A stretch of DNA of 10,982 nt from Acidimicrobiales bacterium (GTDB taxonomy: Bacteria; Actinomycetota; Acidimicrobiia; Acidimicrobiales; RAAP-2), in NCBI GenBank assembly GCA_017883125.1, contig JADGOD010000055.1, forward strand, positions 1 through 10,982, in the 5' to 3' direction. The position numbers and the translations under genes are program-made. The notes beneath the pieces were generated by a model. It made no database searches. It was not told where the DNA came from and saw only the letters and a list, made by a program, of their open reading frames with translations. Positions 6,652 to 10,982 of the stretch are shown in pieces. Every line of letters begins with the position of its first letter. The stretch's first letter is position 1.

Positions 6652-7493
6652 CACCACGTCGCCAACGTTCGCTGCGGCTCGGGACGACCGGAGCCATGCT
6701 CGTCGGCCTGGTCTCTGCGCTGGGGCTGGCATCGCTGCTCTGGCCGTTCATCGGTGTCCACCATGCAGCGACGTCGCTGGCGCACACCCACGACGCGCCC
6801 TACGTCCTGCTCATGATGGTGCCTCTCCTGCTGGCGCTGTGCGCGGCCGAGCTCGCACGGGGCGGTCTCGACGCGCGGGGGATCGCTGTCCTCGGGATCC
6901 TGGCGGCATGTGGCACAGCCCTGCGCATCCCGAGCCCTGGCGTCGCCGGACTCGAGCCGGTGTTCTTCCTCCTGGTCCTCGCCGGGCGCGTCTATGGCGC
7001 GTCGTTCGGCTTCGCCCTCGGAGGCCTGACCCTCTTCATCTCCGGGATCGTGACTGGGGGAGTGGGACCGTGGCTCCCGTTCCAGATGCTGGCCGCCGGC
7101 TGGGTGGGTGCCGGCGTGGCGATGGTGCCTGCGGTGGGCGGGCGGGCGGAACGCGTCATGCTGGCGCTCTACACCGGCCTGGCCTGCCTCTTCTACGGCT
7201 CGGTGATGAACCTGTGGTTCTGGCCGTTCGGCGCGGGGGCCTCGACCACGGTCTCCTACGTCCCCGGAGCGGGGCCGATGACGAACTTCGTCCACTTCGT
7301 GGTCTTCGACGTCACCACATCGCTCGGCTTCGACCTGCCTCGCGCGGCGATCAACATGGTGCTCATCGTCGCCCTCGGCCCGGCGATCCTCGCTGCGCTC
7401 CGACGGAGCGCACGTCGGACGGTGCTGGTCGAGCCCTGGTCCCGAGCCGTGGTGGAGCCAGATCCGGGCCAGCAGGTGACGTCGACGCCCTAG
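6636..7493 (+). CDS. ECF transporter substrate-binding membrane (S) component, probably for cobalamin or a precursor
   Basis: A 285-residue integral membrane protein with about six to eight hydrophobic segments (first about 20-42, then 55-70, 80-95, 105-140, 150-168, 172-195 and a last one near 245-265). The stretch GPWLPFQMLAAGWVGAG (144-160) and the preceding FALGGLTLFISGI are typical of ECF S components of the actinobacterial membrane-component type. It would bind the vitamin in the membrane and dock on the T/A module encoded upstream. The chosen GTG start overlaps the ATPase gene by 16 bases and has GAGAGG four bases before it; the ATG at codon 20 is a possible alternative. Substrate is assigned only by the riboswitch at the head of the operon; CbrT-type cobalamin transporters are the closest known idea. 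The protein is not CbiM-like, so cobalt is less likely. Confidence 0.85.
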   Translation: MGRVLAPRRQRSLRLGTTGAMLVGLVSALGLASLLWPFIGVHHAATSLAHTHDAPYVLLMMVPLLLALCAAELARGGLDARGIAVLGILAACGTALRIPSPGVAGLEPVFFLLVLAGRVYGASFGFALGGLTLFISGIVTGGVGPWLPFQMLAAGWVGAGVAMVPAVGGRAERVMLALYTGLACLFYGSVMNLWFWPFGAGASTTVSYVPGAGPMTNFVHFVVFDVTTSLGFDLPRAAINMVLIVALGPAILAALRRSARRTVLVEPWSRAVVEPDPGQQVTSTP

Positions 7494-8890
7494 AGGTGGT
7501 TGAACCCCTTGACCTCCTCGGCGGTCATGTGGGTCGTCATCGGGTGCCTGGCGAGATGATCGATGGTCTTGGCGAGATCGGCCACAAGGATCCCGGCCAG
7601 GTCAAGGGTGACGTCCTGGCGGACGAGGACGCGCTGGACGATGGTCTCGGAGAGGTCACCGGTGAGCGGGTAGGCGGGCACCTGCCACCCCTCGTAGCGG
7701 AGACGGTCGGCGAGGTCGAAGAGGGTGAAGCCGGGTTCCGATCCCTCCTTGAGCGTCCAGGTCACCGCGGGGATCCCGGTGGCAGGATCGCCGTCGAAGA
7801 GGATCTCGAAGAGCCCGAACCCGTCGATCTCCTCGGCCAGCCACTTGGCGGTGGCGTAGGAGGCACCGTGGACCTTGGCGAAGCCGTCTCGGCCCAACCG
7901 GATGAAGTTGTAGTACTGGGCCAGGATCTGCCCCGCGGGCCGAGAGAAGTTGATCTGGAAGACCGGCATGTCGCCACCGAGATAGCTGACGTGGAAGATC
8001 AGGTCATCGGGGAGCTCCGCTGCATCGCGCCAGATCACCCACCCGACGCCCAGCGGGGCTAGGCCGAACTTGTGGCCCGACGCGCTGATCGACTTGACGC
8101 GAGGAAGCCGGAAGTCCCATTCGAGGTCTGGCGCGCAGAACGGGGCCAGGAATCCTCCCGAGGCTGCGTCGACGTGGATGTCGACGCTGATGCCGCTCTG
8201 AGATTCGAGGACATCGAGGGCGGCAGAGAGGTCGGCGACGTCCTCGTACCGTCCGGTGTAGGTCACCCCGAGGGTGGGAACGACGAGGATGGTGTTCTCG
8301 TCGACCCTGGCCAGCATCTCGTCGGCATCCATCTCCATGCGGCCCGGTGCCATCGGCACCTCGCGAAGCTCGACGTCCCAGTACTTGGCGAACTTGTGCC
8401 AGACCACCTGGACCGCCCCGCAGACCATGTTCGGCTTGTCCGTGGGCTTCCCGGCCGCCTCCTGGCGGGCCCGCCAGCGCCACTTGGCCGCCATCCCGGC
8501 GAGCATGCAGGCCTCCGATGACCCGAGCGCGGACGCGCCGATGGTGTCGGCCGCATAGGGCGAGTTCCACAGATCGGCGAGGAGGTGCACGCAGCGCTTC
8601 TCGATCTCCGCCGTCCGGGGGTACTCGTCCTTGTCGATCAGGTTGGTGTCGGCGGCGAGCTCCATCAAGGTGCGGATCTGGGGCTCCGCCCAGGTCTGGC
8701 AGAAGGTGGCGAGGTTCTGACGGGAGTTCCCGTCGAGCATCAGCTCGTCGTGGATCACCTGGAGCGCGTCTTCGGGGCGGAACTCGCCGGTCGGGAACTG
8801 GTACTTGGGGAGCTCTTTGGCGAGGTCCTGCCCGGCGTAGATCGACGAGAACAGCTCCTCGCGGACGGATTCACGGCGGTGGAGTGGCAT
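7490..8890 (-). CDS. gadB: Glutamate decarboxylase (PLP-dependent)
   Basis: A 466-residue enzyme, the same length as E. coli GadB, converting L-glutamate to 4-aminobutyrate with uptake of a proton. Identity is high throughout: DGNSRQNLATFCQTW (53-67), GSSEACMLAGMA (123-134), DKPNMVCG (151-158), HKFAKYWDVELRE (165-177), HVDAASGGFLAPF (239-251; D241 contacts the PLP ring), and SISASGHKFGLAPLG with the PLP lysine K274. Near the end, H465 sits at the same position as the autoinhibitory histidine of E. coli GadB. The ATG has AGGAGA four bases upstream. No gadC-type glutamate/GABA antiporter or GABA transaminase gene is in the window, so acid resistance versus GABA-shunt use cannot be decided. The gene converges with the S component gene: the two stop codons share CTAG. 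An Rrf2 regulator gene lies 92 bases upstream in the same direction. Confidence 0.97.
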   Translation of the reverse strand: MPLHRRESVREELFSSIYAGQDLAKELPKYQFPTGEFRPEDALQVIHDELMLDGNSRQNLATFCQTWAEPQIRTLMELAADTNLIDKDEYPRTAEIEKRCVHLLADLWNSPYAADTIGASALGSSEACMLAGMAAKWRWRARQEAAGKPTDKPNMVCGAVQVVWHKFAKYWDVELREVPMAPGRMEMDADEMLARVDENTILVVPTLGVTYTGRYEDVADLSAALDVLESQSGISVDIHVDAASGGFLAPFCAPDLEWDFRLPRVKSISASGHKFGLAPLGVGWVIWRDAAELPDDLIFHVSYLGGDMPVFQINFSRPAGQILAQYYNFIRLGRDGFAKVHGASYATAKWLAEEIDGFGLFEILFDGDPATGIPAVTWTLKEGSEPGFTLFDLADRLRYEGWQVPAYPLTGDLSETIVQRVLVRQDVTLDLAGILVADLAKTIDHLARHPMTTHMTAEEVKGFNHL

Positions 8891-8894
8891 GAGG

Positions 8895-8900
8895 TCTCCT
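8895..8900 (-). promoter_or_regulatory. Ribosome binding site of glutamate decarboxylase
   Basis: On the minus strand AGGAGA stands four bases before the ATG at 8890 and decides that start. A small inverted repeat, GGTGG (8906-8910)/CCACC (8917-8921), lies just upstream in the presumed leader. Confidence 0.65.
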
Positions 8901-8932
8901 GTGGTGGTGGTTCAGGCCACCTTAGAGAAGCC

Positions 8933-8961
8933 CGATGTCCCACGCTGATCGAGGGACATCG
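8933..8961 (-). promoter_or_regulatory. Perfect 9-bp inverted repeat upstream of gadB (operator or rrf2 terminator)
   Basis: CGATGTCCC (8933-8941) and GGGACATCG (8953-8961) are perfect complements separated by 11 bases, in the 92-base gap between the Rrf2 gene stop and the gadB start. The size and spacing suit a dimeric regulator's operator. A GC-rich hairpin ending the Rrf2 transcript is the alternative, but no T tract follows on the minus strand. A weak -10-like TAAGGT lies between the repeat and gadB, which favours an operator. Confidence 0.5.
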
Positions 8962-8982
8962 AGGCGGAGGGTCTCTCGTCGC

Positions 8983-9435
8983 TCAGCGCGACTGCCACGC
9001 GTCAGGGTCGTCGGTGTGCCTCGTGATCGACCTCGGAAGTCGACCCGAGACGATGTCGGCGATCGTGACCTGCTCGAGGACCGACCGCAGGCTGGCCCGG
9101 ACGGCCACCCAGACGCTCTGGAGGTTCTCCGCAGCCCCTTCGTAGGTTGCTGCCTCCGGTCGGAGGCCTCGGACCTCCGCCAGCGGGCCGTCGAGGTGGC
9201 GGATGACATCGGCCGCTGTGATCTCTGAGGCGGGCAGCGCCAGACGGTAGCCGCCCTCTGCCCCTCGTTGGCTCACGACCAGCCCGGCTCGGCGCATGTC
9301 GTTCAGGATGCTCTCGAGGAACTTCGCGGGGAGACCTTGCGATCTGGCCAGCGCCTCGGCCGTCGTCGGTCCTTCGCTGTCAGCCAGGCTGCAGAGCGCC
9401 CTCAGCGCGTAGTCGACCTTGGCAGAGATATACAC
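8983..9435 (-). CDS. Rrf2-family transcriptional regulator lacking Fe-S cysteines
   Basis: A 150-residue DNA-binding protein. The N-terminal winged helix-turn-helix is typical of Rrf2: YISAKVDYALRALCSLA (2-18), AEALARSQGLPAKFLESIL, MRRAGLVVSQRGAEGGYRLA (recognition helix and wing), and ITAADVI..LDGPL. A C-terminal dimerisation helix, VWVAVRASLRSVLEQVTIADI, follows. IscR, NsrR and RsrR carry three clustered cysteines or other ligands near residues 90-110 for an iron-sulfur cluster. Here that region (EVRGLRPEAATYEGAAENL) has no cysteine, and the only Cys is C15. It therefore probably senses something else or works through a partner, as CymR does in cysteine metabolism. The start is GTG, read from the conserved YISAKVDYALRAL N-terminus; the ribosome site is weak. 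The gene lies between a sulfonate/nitrate-type ABC importer and gadB, either of which could be a target. Confidence 0.92.
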   Translation of the reverse strand: MYISAKVDYALRALCSLADSEGPTTAEALARSQGLPAKFLESILNDMRRAGLVVSQRGAEGGYRLALPASEITAADVIRHLDGPLAEVRGLRPEAATYEGAAENLQSVWVAVRASLRSVLEQVTIADIVSGRLPRSITRHTDDPDAWQSR

Positions 9436-9476
9436 GTCGCTGATTCTTGCAGACCTTCGCGCTCGGCGAGATCGAC

Positions 9477-9521
9477 CCTGATCGGACCCTTTGGTCCCTC
9501 AAGCGAGCAGGGCCGATCAGG
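9477..9521 (-). terminator. Inverted repeat between ABC permease and Rrf2 genes (terminator or operator)
   Basis: CCTGATCGG (9477-9485) is the perfect complement of CCGATCAGG (9513-9521), which overlaps the permease stop codon. Nested between them is a tighter hairpin, GGACC (9484-9488)-CTTT-GGTCC (9493-9497). The two stems share bases and cannot both form in full. No T run follows on the minus strand. It could end the importer transcript or act as an operator for the Rrf2 gene beginning about 40 bases later. Confidence 0.45.
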
Positions 9522-10443
9522 AAGAGGAAGTGTCGATGAGCCCGTAGCGGCGTCGGACTGACCGGTCGATGGCGGAGAAGCAGACATCGACCACGATGCC
9601 GATGACCACGATGACGATCATCATCGACACGACGACGGCCCACTCTCCTTGGGTCACCGCGTTGACGGTCCGGCCTCCGAGGCTCAGCGGATTGACGAGG
9701 ATCAAGAACTCACCGGCCATGAGGGCATGCCAGGCGAAGGCCCAACCCTGCTTCATGCCGCCGAGGATCGATGGCAGTGCTGCGGGCAGGATCACGTGCC
9801 GCTGGAGAGAGAGCCGTCGGGCACCGAGTGCCCTCCCGGCGCGGATCAGCGACGGCGACACCTGGTCGATCCCATTGATGAACCCGTTGGCCACCGCGGG
9901 AGCGGCGCCCAGGATCATCATCAAGATGATGGCGCTGGCGTTCATGCCGAAGACCATGATGGCGAGCGGGTACCAGAGGACCGACGGCATCGTCTGCATC
10001 CCGGTGATGAGCGAGCCGATCCCTGCCCGAAGAACCGCGACGCGTGCGACTGCGGCTCCCACCACCCCTCCGATCACCACCACGAGGAGGTAGCCGACCA
10101 CCGCCTGCTGAGCGGTGACCCAGCATGACTTCCAGAACAGCGAGGATCCGCAGAGGGTCCACATGGAGTGGGCGACGTCGGACGGGGACTGCAGGATGTA
10201 CGGCTTCCACTTGGCCCACTCGGCGATCTGCCAGACGAGGAGGACGAGGCCCAGCGCCACCAGCTTCGGCCACGTCGCTCTCCACGCCCGTCTCGAGAGC
10301 CGCTCGTGTGCCGGGCGTCCTGCCTCCTCGAGCGCGTCAAGTCCCGCGAGCGCTTGGTCGAGCGAGGGGAGGTGGCCCGGGGTCGAGTCCGGCGCGTCGA
10401 TCAAGACTCCCACTCCACGGTGAGCGGTGGGATCAGCGGCCAT
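9517..10443 (-). CDS. ABC transporter permease, NitT/TauT (SsuC/TauC-like) family
   Basis: A 308-residue inner-membrane permease of the BPD_transp_1 type, importing small anions such as aliphatic sulfonates, taurine, nitrate or related compounds. After an unusual hydrophilic N-terminal stretch (about 1-57), membrane segments lie near 58-77, 113-138, 143-165, 168-186, 236-252 and 268-290. Family motifs are MQTMPSVLWYPLAIMVFG (149-166) and the EAA-loop equivalent IRAGRALGARRLSLQRHV...ILGGMKQG (200-233), which docks on the ATPase. The start overlaps the ATPase gene by 11 bases, so the two form an operon read leftwards. No periplasmic binding protein gene is in the window; it may lie beyond the right edge. 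The substrate cannot be read from this sequence. Confidence 0.92.
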   Translation of the reverse strand: MAADPTAHRGVGVLIDAPDSTPGHLPSLDQALAGLDALEEAGRPAHERLSRRAWRATWPKLVALGLVLLVWQIAEWAKWKPYILQSPSDVAHSMWTLCGSSLFWKSCWVTAQQAVVGYLLVVVIGGVVGAAVARVAVLRAGIGSLITGMQTMPSVLWYPLAIMVFGMNASAIILMMILGAAPAVANGFINGIDQVSPSLIRAGRALGARRLSLQRHVILPAALPSILGGMKQGWAFAWHALMAGEFLILVNPLSLGGRTVNAVTQGEWAVVVSMMIVIVVIGIVVDVCFSAIDRSVRRRYGLIDTSSS

Positions 10444-10982
10444 GACGCCCGACCTCGGAGCGGAGCTGGTCGGTGACCGTGGCGGCGAGTGTGGCGACCT
10501 CCGTCGATTCGATCCGCCGCGGCCGATCGAGATCCACGCTGAACGTCGCGGCCACCCGACCGGGTCGACTCGTCATCAGAACGATCCGGTCGCCCAGCCG
10601 CGCTGCTTCGCGAACGTTGTGGGTGACGAAGAGCACGGTGAAGCCTCGGTCGAGCCACAGGGACTCGAGCTCGTCATGGAGGAGGTCCCGCGTGATGGCA
10701 TCGAGAGCTCCGAAGGGCTCGTCCATCAGCAGCAGGCCGGCATCTTGAGCCAGGGCGCGAGCCAGGGCCGCCCGCTGGCGCATCCCTCCGGAGAGCTCGT
10801 GAGGGCGCTTCGATCTGAAGTCGGCAAGGTGGACCCGCTCCAAGAGGTCGGCTGCCACGGCACTCCGCTCCTGGCTCCGCACGCCTCTCAGGCGAAGGGG
10901 CAGCTCCACGTTGGCTGCCACCGTGAGCCATGGGAAGAGCGCGGAGTCCTGGAAGAGCATCGCCGTTCGGGTCCCACCGTGA
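10433..10982 (-). CDS. ABC transporter ATP-binding protein, SsuB/TauB-like (5' truncated by window edge)
   Basis: The last 182 residues of the ATPase partner of the permease; the start and Walker A lie beyond the right edge. Visible in order are the Q-loop region MLFQDSALFPWLTVAANV, with the PWLTV signature of the nitrate/taurine/sulfonate subfamily; the ABC signature LSGGMRQRAALARAL; Walker B LLLMDEPFGALD with its catalytic Glu; and the switch histidine in FVTHNVREA. The tail continues LGDRIVLMTSRPGRV...DRPR, again typical of this subfamily. Its stop lies inside the permease gene (11-base overlap). It would power import of the same unknown substrate. Confidence 0.93.
   Translation of the reverse strand, partial: HGGTRTAMLFQDSALFPWLTVAANVELPLRLRGVRSQERSAVAADLLERVHLADFRSKRPHELSGGMRQRAALARALAQDAGLLLMDEPFGALDAITRDLLHDELESLWLDRGFTVLFVTHNVREAARLGDRIVLMTSRPGRVAATFSVDLDRPRRIESTEVATLAATVTDQLRSEVGRHGR

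Noticed and set aside
5518..6732. 404-codon minus-strand reading frame opposite the double ATPase
   Set aside because: The plus strand has intact Walker A, signature and Walker B motifs in both domains. The antisense translation has no family motif.
3926..7493. Cobalt or nickel ECF transporter (CbiMNQO type)
   Set aside because: No CbiM- or CbiN-like protein is present, the S component looks like the vitamin type, and the ATPases are fused. Cobalt transport under a B12 riboswitch remains possible but is less likely.
6617..8062. 481-codon plus-strand frame spanning the S component and gadB
   Set aside because: It crosses the end of one real gene into the antisense of another, is Arg/Gly-rich, and has no motif. 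It exists only because of high GC.
9916..9931. Near-perfect palindrome CATCATC-AA-GATGATG inside the permease gene
   Set aside because: It encodes an Ile/Met-rich membrane helix on the minus strand; codon use explains the pattern, and a two-base loop makes a hairpin unlikely.

Overview
The window is GC-rich with dense, overlapping genes, frequent GTG starts, a lipobox lipoprotein and an exported protein with a Thr/Pro-rich stalk. This suggests a high-GC actinobacterium, perhaps of the Acidimicrobiia type; the lineage is inferred from style, not from a marker gene. No tRNA, rRNA, insertion sequence or CRISPR array is visible, and no gene-free stretch exceeds 300 bases; the longest (about 270 bases, 1836-2104) is filled by a riboswitch leader.

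Layout. (1) 2-954, plus strand: the 3' end of a sensor histidine kinase gene, overlapping (ATGA) a complete OmpR-type response regulator gene. (2) 993-1835, plus: a fumarylacetoacetate hydrolase (FAH) family enzyme, followed by a short hairpin. (3) 1880-7493, plus: the main system. An extended -10 promoter leads into a cobalamin riboswitch whose expression platform appears to hide the Shine-Dalgarno site. Five tightly coupled genes follow: a surface lipoprotein with alpha/alpha-barrel (prenyltransferase-like) repeats; a secreted, membrane-anchored protein with a DUF4430/transcobalamin-beta-like domain; an ECF transporter T component; a fused double ABC ATPase; and an ECF S component. (4) 7490-8890, minus: a full-length glutamate decarboxylase, convergent with the S component gene and sharing a CTAG in which both stop codons lie. 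(5) 8983-9435, minus: an Rrf2-family regulator without Fe-S cysteines. (6) 9517-10982, minus: permease and (partial) ATPase of a NitT/TauT/SsuBC-type ABC importer.

The most interesting part is region 3. Animal intrinsic factor and transcobalamin consist of an N-terminal alpha6/alpha6 barrel and a C-terminal beta domain that together enclose cobalamin. Here what look like the same two modules are encoded in the same order by adjacent, translationally coupled genes, each with its own export and anchoring signal, under a B12 riboswitch and next to a complete ECF importer. The inferred model is a two-piece cell-surface corrinoid-capture device feeding an ECF transporter, a class that normally works without separate binding proteins. 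The riboswitch and ECF calls rest on clear motifs. The two-piece receptor idea is inference from fold-like motifs plus context and needs structure prediction and binding data.

On the minus strand, the ABC importer, the Rrf2 regulator and the decarboxylase lie in one direction, with inverted repeats at both intergenic gaps that may be operators or terminators.
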